A DNA stretch of 60,151 bases from an uncultured Chloracidobacterium sp. (GCA_937941715.1 CALDGX010000021.1:1-60151), one strand, 5' to 3'; numbered from the stretch's first letter, positions 36,269 through 45,391 are shown. A program made the numbers and translations. The notes: generated from the letters alone by a model not told the origin.

Positions 36269-37054
36269 AGACAAACTGATCTTAAAAAGATCGAGAAAGT
36301 TTCGGGTCGTGTGCTCGGCGAGCGTCTCAAAGGAAACACCGTAAAAGTCCGCCAAAAACTGAGCCGTGTGGGCGACAAAACCTGGTTCGTTACGCTTGCC
36401 GCGATGCGGTACCGGCGTCAGAAACGGGCAGTCGGTCTCGATCAGCAAACGGTCGAGCGGCACCACTCGCGCCGCGTCACGCAGGTTTTCGGCCTTTTTG
36501 AAAGTCACGTTGCCGGCGAACGAGATCAGAAACCCAAGCGGCATCAAGGCCTCTGCCATCGCCGCCGTTCCGCCGAAACAGTGCATAATTCCCGGAAATC
36601 CTTCGTAAGAACATTCTTCCGTCAGAATCTCGACCGTCTCGTCGTCAGCATCGCGGCTGTGAATGGTGATCGGCAGGTCCAATTCCCTAGCCGTGCGGAT
36701 CTGCCGCCGAAATACGTCGACCTGCACCTCACGAGGGCTGTGGTCGTAATAATAATCAAGCCCGATCTCACCCCAGGCAATGACCTTTGGGTTCGCCGCA
36801 AGCTCCATCAGATGCTTTTCTGCTTTGTCATCGTACAACTTCGCATCGTGCGGGTGCACGCCCACCGAGGCGTAAACGTTGTCATACCGCTCAGCCACAG
36901 CCACCGCCCGCCGAAAATCGTCCGTGTGAGGGTCACCCGTACCGATATTCAGCATGATCTCGACGCCAGCGTCCCGAGCCCGCTGAACCACCTCGTCGCG
37001 GTCCTCATCAAACGCTTCGCCGTCGATGTGACAGTGTGAATCGATCAGGGTCAT
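36239..37054 (-). CDS. TatD family metal-dependent DNase/hydrolase
   Basis: The 271-residue protein opens MTLIDSHCHIDGEAFDED, with metal-binding HCH. Later come SVGVHPHDAK, AWGEIGLDYYYDHSP, ITIHSRDADDETVEIL, MHCFGGT and LLIETDCPFLTP, all the conserved metal and catalytic segments. It ends in SLSPKMDTDKHG, where the last residues come from a dispersed repeat. TatD enzymes are exo-deoxyribonucleases of the TIM-barrel metallohydrolase fold. Its ATG overlaps the metG stop codon by 4 bases (ATGA), so translation is probably coupled. Confidence 0.92.
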   Translation of the reverse strand: MTLIDSHCHIDGEAFDEDRDEVVQRARDAGVEIMLNIGTGDPHTDDFRRAVAVAERYDNVYASVGVHPHDAKLYDDKAEKHLMELAANPKVIAWGEIGLDYYYDHSPREVQVDVFRRQIRTARELDLPITIHSRDADDETVEILTEECSYEGFPGIMHCFGGTAAMAEALMPLGFLISFAGNVTFKKAENLRDAARVVPLDRLLIETDCPFLTPVPHRGKRNEPGFVAHTAQFLADFYGVSFETLAEHTTRNFLDLFKISLSPKMDTDKHG

Positions 37055-39144
37055 TTCAAACGAGCACCGATCGCAACATCTTCAATAAATGCCGCAAGAG
37101 CTGGTTTCGGGCCCGTGTTGTCTTCCAGAGAGGCGGCGCAGATCATGCCCTGTGACTCCAGCCCGCGCATCTTGCGGGGTTTGAGGTTGGCGACGACGAC
37201 GACCTTGCGTCCGATCAGCGTTTCGGGCTCGTAGTATTCGGCAAGTCCAGCAAGTATCTGACGCGGTTGGGCTTCGCCAAGGTCGATCTCGAAACGCAGC
37301 AATTTGTCTGCATTCGGTATGCGTTCGCACACTTTGACCTCGCCGACCCGCAGATCGACCTTGATAAAATCATCGATGGTGATGAAATTTTCGGGTTCCG
37401 CCTCGGCCGGCTCAACCGCGACGGGCGGAGCGGCAGCGGCCGCAGGCTCTTCAACTTGACCACTTACTACCGACTTCTGACTACTTTCTTCAATCTCACT
37501 CATAACTTTCTTCTTATCAATTCTCGGAAAAACGCCGACTGTCTCGCCGATCGCTGTTCCCGGTTCCAGCTGTCCCCATTGCAGTTCGGCCGGGTCGAGC
37601 GTAGCGATGTCGCCCTCGAGCCCGATCTGGCCGTAAATATTCTTCGACGCCGCCGGCATTACCGGGTACAGCATCACGCAGAGCCAACGCAGTGTTTCGG
37701 TCGCACGATAAAGTACGGCGTTTAGCGTCTCGGCCTGATCGTCGTGCTTGATCAGTTCCCACGGCTTTGCGTCGGAGATCAGCTTGTCGACGCGTGCAAT
37801 GACCGTCCACGCCGTCTCAAGCGCGTGGCTGAACTCAAAATTGTCCCATCGCCGCAAAAATTCGTCGCGGGCGTGTTCCAGAACCGACGACAGTTCCTGC
37901 TCGTCCGGGCTCACACCCGCACGCTTGGCGTTGATGTAGTTCTCCTCAGCGATCTTTCCGCTCGGTATCCGGCCGTCGCGGTACTTCGTGATCATTGAGA
38001 AAGTGCGGCTCGCCAGGTTGCCGAGCCCGCTCGCCAGATCGGCATTTGCCCGCTCGATCAGGTTTTCGTAGCCAAATTTCCCATCCTGGCCGAACACCAT
38101 CTCGCGAAGGACAAAATACCGGATCGCGTCGACCTGAAAATGTTCATGTAATACATCAACTTCGATCACGTTACCTATTGTCTTGCCCATCTTTCGACCT
38201 TCGGCATCGAGCCACATACCGTGAGCAAATACGGTCTTCGGCAGCGGTAATCCGGCAGCGTGAAGAAATGAGAACCAATAAACGGTGTGAAACCTCAGTA
38301 TGTCCTTTCCGACCAGATGCGTCGCGTTTTGCCAGTACTTTTCAAATCCAACTGACGCCTTTTCCGAATTGCCGTAGCCGATGGCGGTGATGTAATTGGA
38401 TAGTGCGTCGAGCCAGACATACATCACATGCTCGTCATCGTCCGGCACCGGAACGCCCCATGAAACAGAACTTCTCTTTCGGCTGATCGAGAGGTCCTGC
38501 AAACCTCCGCGAACAAACGACAAAACCTCGTTACGACGGGCCTCGGGCTTAATGATGTCGGGATCTTTTTCGATCAGATCGAGTAAAAAGGGTTGATAAT
38601 CCGACAGATTGAAGAAGTAGCTTTCCTCCGCGACTTCGTCGAGCGGACGCTCGTGAATCGGGCAATGCGGAATGTCTGAGCCCTCAGGCAGATAATACTG
38701 TTCCTCGGTCTTGTACTCGGCACACGGAGCACAAAACCAACCGCGATAAAACGCCTTATAGATATTCGGATTGCCGTTCGGCGTCTTTCCTTTGGCTATC
38801 TCCCGCCAAAGGTTCTGCACGCCCTCGTAATGAAACGGCTCGGTCGTCCGCATAAATACGTCGTAACCGCCGTTTTCGGTATCGAGGCCGAAATCGTGAA
38901 ACATCCGCTTCAATTCACCGGCGATCACATCGACCTGCTCCTTCGGCGTCCGGCCGTTCTTTTCGGCGGCGCGTTGGATATTGATGCCGTGCTCGTCGGT
39001 CCCGGTCAGGAAGTACGTATCAAAACCACGCTGCCGCTTGTACCGGCGAACCGCGTCAGCCACGATCGTCGTGTACAGATGCCCAAGGTGCGGCAGGCTG
39101 TTCGCGTAGTATATGGGCGTAGTAATGTAAAAACTGCTGCTCAT
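37051..39144 (-). CDS. metG: Methionyl-tRNA synthetase
   Basis: The 697-residue enzyme has HLGH (19-22), a zinc knuckle region (CAPCAEYK...CPIHERP), an anticodon-binding helical domain and a C-terminal tRNA-binding OB fold (ITIDDFIKVDLRVGEVKVCE). The class I KMSKS loop reads KMGKT. The linker before the OB fold has SSQKSVVSGQ, made of a short pseudo-repeat at DNA level (37457-37488), followed by an Ala/Pro/Glu-rich stretch. It charges tRNA-Met. It starts at ATG 39144 and overlaps tatD by 4 bases. Confidence 0.95.
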   Translation of the reverse strand: MSSSFYITTPIYYANSLPHLGHLYTTIVADAVRRYKRQRGFDTYFLTGTDEHGINIQRAAEKNGRTPKEQVDVIAGELKRMFHDFGLDTENGGYDVFMRTTEPFHYEGVQNLWREIAKGKTPNGNPNIYKAFYRGWFCAPCAEYKTEEQYYLPEGSDIPHCPIHERPLDEVAEESYFFNLSDYQPFLLDLIEKDPDIIKPEARRNEVLSFVRGGLQDLSISRKRSSVSWGVPVPDDDEHVMYVWLDALSNYITAIGYGNSEKASVGFEKYWQNATHLVGKDILRFHTVYWFSFLHAAGLPLPKTVFAHGMWLDAEGRKMGKTIGNVIEVDVLHEHFQVDAIRYFVLREMVFGQDGKFGYENLIERANADLASGLGNLASRTFSMITKYRDGRIPSGKIAEENYINAKRAGVSPDEQELSSVLEHARDEFLRRWDNFEFSHALETAWTVIARVDKLISDAKPWELIKHDDQAETLNAVLYRATETLRWLCVMLYPVMPAASKNIYGQIGLEGDIATLDPAELQWGQLEPGTAIGETVGVFPRIDKKKVMSEIEESSQKSVVSGQVEEPAAAAAPPVAVEPAEAEPENFITIDDFIKVDLRVGEVKVCERIPNADKLLRFEIDLGEAQPRQILAGLAEYYEPETLIGRKVVVVANLKPRKMRGLESQGMICAASLEDNTGPKPALAAFIEDVAIGARLK
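37457..37488. repeat. Short internal pseudo-repeat in metG linker
   Basis: On the minus strand this reads AGTAGTCAGAAGTCGGTAGT then AAGTGGTC, built from AGTAGTCA-like units. It is in frame and encodes SSQKSVVSGQ in the flexible linker. Similar AGTCAGTAGTCA repeats occur between genes in other bacteria. Confidence 0.45.
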
Positions 39145-39199
39145 TTATTTGCATCGGCCCCTCGGCGGCGCTTCCGCGCCCGTGACCGTTCGCGGCCCT

Positions 39200-40855
39200 T
39201 TATTTATTAAACCGCTTCTTATCCGGCGCCGAAAACTCGTCCATCTCGTTATAGCGCGGCATCGTCTTGGAATTGGCCAGTTTCAGCCCGATCGCCAAAG
39301 CAAATTCCGATTCCTGGATCATCGCCGATACATCCCACCAGTCGTGGTATTCATCCGTCACCTGATGGTAATGGGTCGAATTGTATCCCTTGAAAAAGCT
39401 CGCCGCTTCAGGGCCGAGCGGTTTGATGAAACTGTCTCCGTGCTGCAGCGAAACAGCCGGTACACCGGCCTTGGCAAACGGAAAATGATCCGACCTGAAG
39501 AAAAAGCCCTGTTCCGGCTGCATATCAGCTTTGAGTGCCAATTTTCGTTCCGCGGCGGCTTCATTAACGAACGTGATCATCGAGGAGCGGTCAGCCCCGA
39601 GCGGCATAAAGTCTGAGACTTTACCGAAGAAGTTCACACCGTCAATATTGACGTTGGCGGCCGTTTTATCCAGCGGCACCAACGGATTTTTTGAGTAAAA
39701 TTCGGCACCGAGCAGGCCCTGTTCCTCAGCCGTTGGGAAAAAGAACATAATCGAGCGCTTTGGCCGCTCTTTTTTGGGTAATTTTGCGATCACATCCGCG
39801 ATCCCGAGTATCGCCGCGACGCCCGACGCGTTGTCATAGGCACCGTTGTAGATCTTGTCGCCTGATGCGTTCGGCTCACCGATACCCAGATGGTCCCAAT
39901 GCCCGGAATAGACAACAAATTCGCTCTTGAGCTTCGGGTCGCTGCCATCGATCTTGCCGACGACATTGGGTGAATCAAACGTTTTGAGTTCGCTTTTGAG
40001 CCCGAGTTTTACGTTGATGCCCGTTTTCACCGGCTTCGATCCGCGCTTTGCGGCGTTCGCCCGCAATTGATCGATATTCAATCCGGCGAGTTTCAGCATC
40101 CGGGCCGCGGTTTCATTGGTCATCCACGATTTCACCTTCAGGAAAGGCGTCTTATCGGTCGCCGTCCGGCCGATCTCGTACCGCCAGTTTCCGTTCGACG
40201 TTCGGACGACGTTCCAACCGTAACCTGCCGATTCGGTAGTGTGGATCAGGATGACGCCGGCGGCGCCGCGGCGGGCAGCTTCTTCAAATTTATATGTCCA
40301 GCGGCCGTAATACGTGAGAGCCTTTCCACCGAAAAGTCCCGGCTCGTCAGCTGTCGCGGGCGGGTCATTGACCATTATCATCAGTATCTTGCCGCGGTAA
40401 TCCTCAGGCGAACCGCTGTAGTCGTTCCAGTTGTACTGCGGAGCGTCGATGCCGTAGCCGACAAAGACGACCTCGCTATCGACCGACACATCGGCGGACT
40501 GGGCTCCGGTCGTCGCGACAAATTCGTCGCCGAACTTGTACGATGCCGTCGCCGATCCTTTCGAGACTTCCATCCGGGTGTTCGGGTCCGCTTTGACACC
40601 GACGAGTTTCACGTTCTGAAAGTAACTCGTTCCATTACCGGGCTTGATGCCGCCGGCCTTCATCTGGTCGGCAATATACTGGGCAGACCGCCGTCCGCCG
40701 TCGGTTCCCGGCCCACGGCCCTCAAAATCATCAGCCGAAAGCCGCTTTACGCGTTCACGCATCTTGTTCGCGTCGAACAACGCGGTGCGGTCCTGCGCCA
40801 GGGCGGCGGCCGCCAGAAACGAAACGATCAGAAATCCAGATAAAACTCTCTTCAT
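39200..40855 (-). CDS. Secreted M28-family metallopeptidase with PA domain
   Basis: The 551-residue protein has a signal peptide (MKRVLSGFLIVSFLAAAALA). A PA domain insert (about 120-225) contains GKILMIMVNDPP and GAAGVILIHTTESAG. The zinc aminopeptidase domain has SGHWDHLGIG (His, Asp), YDNASGVAAIL, FPTAEEQGLLGAEFY, NIDGVN and RSDHFPFAKAGVP, all in the M28 order. It probably releases N-terminal residues in the periplasm or outside. It lies 55 bases before metG and 4 after folE, so it joins the same long minus-strand operon despite the mixed functions. Confidence 0.92.
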   Translation of the reverse strand: MKRVLSGFLIVSFLAAAALAQDRTALFDANKMRERVKRLSADDFEGRGPGTDGGRRSAQYIADQMKAGGIKPGNGTSYFQNVKLVGVKADPNTRMEVSKGSATASYKFGDEFVATTGAQSADVSVDSEVVFVGYGIDAPQYNWNDYSGSPEDYRGKILMIMVNDPPATADEPGLFGGKALTYYGRWTYKFEEAARRGAAGVILIHTTESAGYGWNVVRTSNGNWRYEIGRTATDKTPFLKVKSWMTNETAARMLKLAGLNIDQLRANAAKRGSKPVKTGINVKLGLKSELKTFDSPNVVGKIDGSDPKLKSEFVVYSGHWDHLGIGEPNASGDKIYNGAYDNASGVAAILGIADVIAKLPKKERPKRSIMFFFPTAEEQGLLGAEFYSKNPLVPLDKTAANVNIDGVNFFGKVSDFMPLGADRSSMITFVNEAAAERKLALKADMQPEQGFFFRSDHFPFAKAGVPAVSLQHGDSFIKPLGPEAASFFKGYNSTHYHQVTDEYHDWWDVSAMIQESEFALAIGLKLANSKTMPRYNEMDEFSAPDKKRFNK

Positions 40856-40859
40856 ATTG

Positions 40860-41441
40860 CTATCCCTTGATCAGTGACATTGCCTCCGCACGAGTGCGGG
40901 GGTCTTTTCTAAACCCGCCAAGAACGGTCGAAGTAATAGTAACGGCACCGGGCTTTTTGACACCGCGGAGCGTCATACACGTATGCTCCGCTTCGATCAC
41001 GACCATCACGCCGATCGGATCGAGCTCGTCGTACAGCGTCTGGGCGATCTGCTGCGTGAGGCGTTCCTGCACTTGCAGCCGCCGGGCAAATATCTCTGCG
41101 ATCCGGGCCAGCTTCGACAGCCCCACGATTCGCCCGTCTTTCGGTATATATGCAATGTGGCATTTACCGACAAATGGTGCCAAATGGTGCTCGCAGACCG
41201 AAGCGATCGTGATGTCCTTGACGATCACCATCTCGTCGTGTGAGTCGCCCGGCAGTGCCTGGATGTGCGATTTGGCGTCCTGCCACATCCCTTCGGTCAG
41301 TTCCGCGTAGAAATCAGCCACGCGTTCAGGTGTTTTCTTCAGGCCGTCGCGGTCGGGATCTTCGCCCATTCCCTCAAGCATCAGCCGGACGCCATCAGCG
41401 ATCTTCTTCAGGTCGATCTTTCCTGCCGTATCGTTAGACAT
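40860..41441 (-). CDS. folE: GTP cyclohydrolase I
   Basis: The 193-residue enzyme has the zinc and catalytic residues in CEHHLAPFVGKCHIAYIP and EHTCMTLRGVKKPG. GRIVGLSKLARI and RRLQVQERLTQQIAQTL are the conserved helices. It converts GTP to dihydroneopterin triphosphate, the first step to folate or to queuosine-type deazapurines. It starts at ATG 41441, 11 bases after larC. Confidence 0.96.
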   Translation of the reverse strand: MSNDTAGKIDLKKIADGVRLMLEGMGEDPDRDGLKKTPERVADFYAELTEGMWQDAKSHIQALPGDSHDEMVIVKDITIASVCEHHLAPFVGKCHIAYIPKDGRIVGLSKLARIAEIFARRLQVQERLTQQIAQTLYDELDPIGVMVVIEAEHTCMTLRGVKKPGAVTITSTVLGGFRKDPRTRAEAMSLIKG

Positions 41442-41452
41442 ATCTCAATTTC

Positions 41453-42658
41453 CTAGGCCGCGGCCTTGCCGGCCGCCGCTTTTTCGCCAAAATTCGACAT
41501 TACCGCGTCGTGTACGGACTTGAAGGCCGCCCCGCTGCTCAGTGCTGCCGCCTTTATCTGGTCATATTCGGGCATTGCGTTGACGACGCGGCCATTGAGC
41601 CTTGCCACTTTGACGTCAATATTGCCGAAGGGAGTTGCGGCCGAAACCGTCTCACGCTCGAGGGATTCGCGTTCGGTCTCACGGATGCGAATACCGATGG
41701 TCGTCGTCTCACGATAAAGCAGTTCAGTCAGCGCGTTTCGACGCTCCGGTTCACAAAGGATCGAAACCATCACCGCCGGCCGGTTCTTTTTCATCTGTAT
41801 CGGCGTGAACCAGCAATCGAGTGCCCCCAGATCGAACGCACGCTCCATTACAAACCCCATCACCTGCGGCGAGACGTCGTCAATATTCGTCTCCATAACG
41901 ATAAGGCGATCGCCCGATGACGGTGCGTCCCGTTCGATCTCCGCCGAATCGCCGATGATCATTCGCAATGCGTTGGGAAAACCTTCGTATTGTCGCGTTC
42001 CGGCCCCGTACGCCGTTACCGAGACTGACAACTCAGGCATCTGGCCGAATGATCCGCAAACGGTCGAAATGATCGCCGCACCAGTCGGAGTCATCAATTC
42101 GCCCTCGATCTCGGTCGAGTAAATCGGCACGCCGGTCAAAAGCTCGGCGACCGCCGGCGGCGGTATCGGAAATTTGCCATGGGCCATCTGGGCAAATCCG
42201 CTGCCGACATGCACCTTTGAGCAGGCAAACCGCTCGATCCCCAACATCTCAAATCCGATGCACGACCCGACAACGTCGATGATCGCGTCCATCGCTCCGA
42301 CCTCATGAAAATGGACCCTTTTGACGTCTATGCCATGTATCTTGGCCTCGGCCTCGGCAAGCCGGGTAAATATCGCTATTGCCCTTTCCTTCACGCCCGC
42401 CGAAAGCGATGCGCGGTCGATAATTTCAACAATATTGTGGAGATGACGATGAACGTGTTCATGAGGCACCTTGACGTCGACGTGGGTCGACGTAATGCCT
42501 GATCGGTCAACGGTCGTGATTTCCAGGTCGAATTCCGGGATATCCAGTTTTCGCAACTCACTATTCAGTGCTTCGCGATCGACGCCGGCGGCGATCAACG
42601 CCCCGAGGATCATATTTCCGCTTGCACCGGCATAACAATCAAAATATAGTGTTCGCAT
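41453..42658 (-). CDS. larC: LarC, nickel insertion for the pincer cofactor
   Basis: The 401-residue protein opens MRTLYFDCYAGASGNMILGALI, the LarC hallmark, and has a His-rich patch at about 69-79 (HEHVHRHLHNI) likely to bind nickel. HFHEVGAMDAIIDVVG and LTPTGAAIIST-type segments (ELMTPTGAAII) are also present, followed by METNIDDVSPQVMG. LarC installs nickel in the lactate racemase cofactor, a job done with LarB and LarE, which are not in this window. The tail is Ala/Lys rich. It is the first gene of the long minus-strand operon. Confidence 0.93.
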   Translation of the reverse strand: MRTLYFDCYAGASGNMILGALIAAGVDREALNSELRKLDIPEFDLEITTVDRSGITSTHVDVKVPHEHVHRHLHNIVEIIDRASLSAGVKERAIAIFTRLAEAEAKIHGIDVKRVHFHEVGAMDAIIDVVGSCIGFEMLGIERFACSKVHVGSGFAQMAHGKFPIPPPAVAELLTGVPIYSTEIEGELMTPTGAAIISTVCGSFGQMPELSVSVTAYGAGTRQYEGFPNALRMIIGDSAEIERDAPSSGDRLIVMETNIDDVSPQVMGFVMERAFDLGALDCWFTPIQMKKNRPAVMVSILCEPERRNALTELLYRETTTIGIRIRETERESLERETVSAATPFGNIDVKVARLNGRVVNAMPEYDQIKAAALSSGAAFKSVHDAVMSNFGEKAAAGKAAA

Positions 42659-42756
42659 AAAGATACGAGTTTAGCGGTTTTGGACCAAAAGAAAAAGTGA
42701 ATTGACCGGGTTATCGAGCCGCGGCCATTATTCCGATCTACCTCAGAGGAGTTGAA

Positions 42757-43098
42757 ATGACGATGAAAATGATTCTCAGGCCGGCAGTTGTGTTTTCGAT
42801 GATATTGGCGCTTTCGGTCGTCAATCTGGCGGATATTCGCATCAGATTTGCCCGCGGCCGCACGTCGGCGACCGTGACGGGATCGATCCGGGCCGGCGGC
42901 CGTGTATGCTACGTCGCCGGGGCTCGCCGCGGCCAAACACTCAACGCGGTGTTGAGTTCGCGAACAGGAAAGGTCAAATTCTTTGAGACCGGCGAGACCA
43001 GTTATTCGTTTGTCGTCGAACGGGGCGGCGATCAGACGCTATGTGTCGATAACATCGGCGGAACGACATCGTACACGCTGACGGTTTCGATCCACTAG
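42757..43098 (+). CDS. Small secreted hypothetical protein
   Basis: The 113-residue protein has a signal-like start (MTMKMILRPAVVFSMILALSVVNLA) and a mature beta-rich part. This contains IRFARGRTSATVTGSI, CYVAGARRGQTLNAVLSS and QTLCVDNIGGTTSYTLTVSI. Two Cys could form a disulphide. GAGG lies 8 bases before ATG 42757. The pattern resembles small inhibitor-like or C-type pre-peptidase domains, but I will not name a function. Confidence 0.72.
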   Translation: MTMKMILRPAVVFSMILALSVVNLADIRIRFARGRTSATVTGSIRAGGRVCYVAGARRGQTLNAVLSSRTGKVKFFETGETSYSFVVERGGDQTLCVDNIGGTTSYTLTVSIH

Positions 43099-43115
43099 TG
43101 CATAAACCGCGGCTT

Positions 43116-43145
43116 TTGCCATCATTCTGTTCAAATGGCTATACT
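43116..43145 (+). promoter_or_regulatory. Promoter of argS
   Basis: TTGCCA at 43116-43121, an 18-base spacer and TATACT at 43140-43145. The start of transcription is expected near 43152, about 30 bases before ATG 43181. Confidence 0.55.
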
Positions 43146-43180
43146 TACTGTTTTATCTGTCTGTTGGAAATTTGAACGCA

Positions 43181-45193
43181 ATGACAATCACCGAAATAGT
43201 TGAGCTGCTCAAGGCAGCATTACGCAGTGCGGCGAGCGAGAAATATGGGATCGATCTCGACCAGATCGTCGTCGAGACGCCGCCAAAGACCGAATTTGGC
43301 GATTTTGCCTTTCCCGCCGCTTTCGAGCTCGCAAAACTGATCAAACAGGCGACCGGCGAAAAGCAGAATCCGCGGGCCATCGCCGAATCGCTGCGCTCGT
43401 GCCTGGAGCCGGTCGAGATCGTCAGCAAGGTCGATGTCGCGGGTGCCGGCTACCTCAATGTTTTTGTCGATCGCGGCAAGTTTCTCGCGGATAATTTGAC
43501 CGCTGACCCGCTGCCCAATACCGTCGACCCAACGGATGAAACGGCCGTCAAGGTCTGCGTCGAGCATACGTCGGTCAACCCCAACAAGGCCGCACACATC
43601 GGCCACGTTCGAAACTCGGTACTCGGCGACACCTTTCACCGCATCCTCAAAGCGACCGGCAAGCGTGTCGAGGTCCAGAATTACATTGATAATACGGGCG
43701 TACAGGTTGCCGACGTCGTTGTCGGGTTTATGTATCTGGAAGGCCGTGATCTCGGATCGATCAAGGCTCTCGATGCCGAACTCGCAGCCGCCGGTACGAG
43801 CTTTGATTACTATTGCTGGGATCTTTACGCAAAGGTCGGCCAGGCTTATCAGTCCGACGAAGCCCTCAAAGCAAAACGAGCCAACGTCCTGCACCTGATC
43901 GAAGCGGGCGACAATGCAACCGCCGAACTTGCTGACTACGTCGCCACCCGAAACGTCCAGTGCATCACGGACACGATGGAACGGCTGGGCATTCGATACG
44001 ACCTTTTGCCGCGTGAGTCCGAGATACTGCATTTGCATTTCTGGGACAAGGCTTTCGAGCAAATGAAACAATTGGGCGTCATCCACTATGAGCCCGAGGG
44101 CAAACATGCCGGATGTTGGGTAATGCCGTGGGAATCGCACACCGCCAGCGACGATCACGAGGCCGACAAGATACTCGTCCGGTCGAACGGCACCGTGACA
44201 TACACCGGCAAGGACATTGCCTATCAGATGTGGAAGCTGGGGATCCTGGGGCTCGATTTTAACTACAGGCTGTTTCACACCTATGCCGACGGCAAGCAGA
44301 TCTGGATCACGACGCCCAACCCCGACGACCACCAGCACACGCATTTTGGCGGCGGCGAGACGATCTACAATGTGATCGACACGCGGCAGTCTTACCCGCA
44401 GGAGGTCGTCAAAAAGGGCGTCGCGGCCATTTCGCCCGAACGCGGCGAAAAGGCGAGCGTTCATCTGGCATACGAAATGGTCGCTCTTTCGCCGGCGGCG
44501 GCCGAGGAACTCGGTTTCGAACTGTCGGACGAAGACCGCAAACGGCCCTTTATCGAAATGAGCGGCCGTAAGGGGCTCGGCGTCAAGGCCGACGACCTCA
44601 TCGACCGGCTTGAGGCCAACGCCCTCGCCGAGGTCGAGTCGCGGCACGCAGACCTCCCGTCGGACCAAAAGGTGCGTATAGCCCACCAGCTCGCGGTCGG
44701 TGCCCTGCGGTATTTTCTGCTCAAATTTACGCGAAACACAGTTATCGTTTTCGATTTTAAGGAGGCACTTTCATTCGAGGGCGAGACCGGCTGCTTTTGC
44801 CAGTATTCGGCGGTTCGGGCCAATTCTATCTTCAGAAAGCTCGGCGATATCGGCGAAACTCTCGAAGATTGCCGCAAACGTGTCGCCGAGGCGGGCTCGC
44901 TCGACGAGATCATCTCAGCCGACCCGGCCAGCGATATCTGGTCGATGGCGATCCTCGCGTCGAGGCTCGAGGAGACGGTCCGTCAGGCTGCTGCGGCCAA
45001 TGAGCCGGCGATACTCGCAAAATACGCGTTTTCACTGGCAAAGGCTTTCAACCTCTTCTATCACAATCATAAGATCCTGAGCGAAACCGACGAACTCAAG
45101 CGATCAGTTCTCGTAACTGTCGCCGATATGGCCCGGCGTTCGCTGACCGCCGCTCTCGAAACCCTCGGGATCGAGGTGCCGGAAAAGATGTAG
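43181..45193 (+). CDS. argS: Arginyl-tRNA synthetase
   Basis: I choose ATG 43181 (670 aa); a TTG three codons earlier sits nearer to GGAAA and is possible. The protein has the N-terminal Add-1 domain (PPKTEFGDFAFPAAFELAK). The HIGH region VNPNKAAHIGHVRNSVLGD follows, then MSGRKGLGVKADDLID in place of KMSKS, as usual for this enzyme. The C-terminal DALR anticodon domain has AFNLFYHNHKILSE. It charges tRNA-Arg. The trp promoter begins 1 base after its stop codon. Confidence 0.95.
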   Translation: MTITEIVELLKAALRSAASEKYGIDLDQIVVETPPKTEFGDFAFPAAFELAKLIKQATGEKQNPRAIAESLRSCLEPVEIVSKVDVAGAGYLNVFVDRGKFLADNLTADPLPNTVDPTDETAVKVCVEHTSVNPNKAAHIGHVRNSVLGDTFHRILKATGKRVEVQNYIDNTGVQVADVVVGFMYLEGRDLGSIKALDAELAAAGTSFDYYCWDLYAKVGQAYQSDEALKAKRANVLHLIEAGDNATAELADYVATRNVQCITDTMERLGIRYDLLPRESEILHLHFWDKAFEQMKQLGVIHYEPEGKHAGCWVMPWESHTASDDHEADKILVRSNGTVTYTGKDIAYQMWKLGILGLDFNYRLFHTYADGKQIWITTPNPDDHQHTHFGGGETIYNVIDTRQSYPQEVVKKGVAAISPERGEKASVHLAYEMVALSPAAAEELGFELSDEDRKRPFIEMSGRKGLGVKADDLIDRLEANALAEVESRHADLPSDQKVRIAHQLAVGALRYFLLKFTRNTVIVFDFKEALSFEGETGCFCQYSAVRANSIFRKLGDIGETLEDCRKRVAEAGSLDEIISADPASDIWSMAILASRLEETVRQAAAANEPAILAKYAFSLAKAFNLFYHNHKILSETDELKRSVLVTVADMARRSLTAALETLGIEVPEKM

Positions 45194-45194
45194 G

Positions 45195-45224
45195 TTGACA
45201 CGGATACGATCATTCGGGTTTAAT
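45195..45224 (+). promoter_or_regulatory. Promoter of the trp operon
   Basis: A perfect TTGACA (45195-45200), 18-base spacer and TTTAAT (45219-45224, five of six). The predicted +1 is 45230-45232, which coincides with the ATG of the leader peptide. No TrpR operator is recognisable. Confidence 0.7.
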
Positions 45225-45231
45225 GGTGAAC

Positions 45232-45312
45232 ATGGAACGCGGTACTAACATCACGGATCTGAAAGCAGCCAGCTGGTGGTGGCAGTTCGGGTGTCGTGCG
45301 CCGCTGGCCTGA
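45232..45312 (+). CDS. trpL: trp leader peptide (attenuator)
   Basis: The 26-codon frame reads MERGTNITDLKAASWWWQFG and then CRAPLA before TGA at 45310. Three consecutive TGG codons at 45274-45282 are the hallmark of a tryptophan-sensing leader. The ATG lies at the predicted transcription start, so the mRNA may be leaderless; an in-frame ATG at 45223 falls inside the -10 box and is unlikely. GCCAGC (45268-45273), just before the Trp codons, can pair with GCTGGC (45303-45308) in the 1:2 hairpin. Ribosome stalling at the Trp codons would free downstream RNA to form an antiterminator. Confidence 0.85.
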   Translation: MERGTNITDLKAASWWWQFGCRAPLA

Positions 45313-45340
45313 TGGGCCGCCGAATAGGTTTTTGCATACG

Positions 45341-45373
45341 ACGCCGCTTGAGACCGACTCAGGCGGCGTTTTT
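45341..45373 (+). terminator. trp attenuator terminator (3:4 hairpin)
   Basis: ACGCCGCTTGAG (45341-45352) pairs with CTCAGGCGGCGT (45358-45369) around a 5-base loop, with one G-U, and is followed by TTTTT. The alternative antiterminator is GGTGTCGT (45290-45297) with ACGACGCC (45338-45345). That covers the 5' arm of the terminator, so the two folds exclude each other. Confidence 0.85.
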
Positions 45374-45391
45374 CGTTTGGAAGTGACGCAA

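Noticed and set aside
43220..44686. 488-codon minus-strand frame inside argS
   Set aside because: It is antisense to an unmistakable arginyl-tRNA synthetase. Long antisense frames follow from codon bias.
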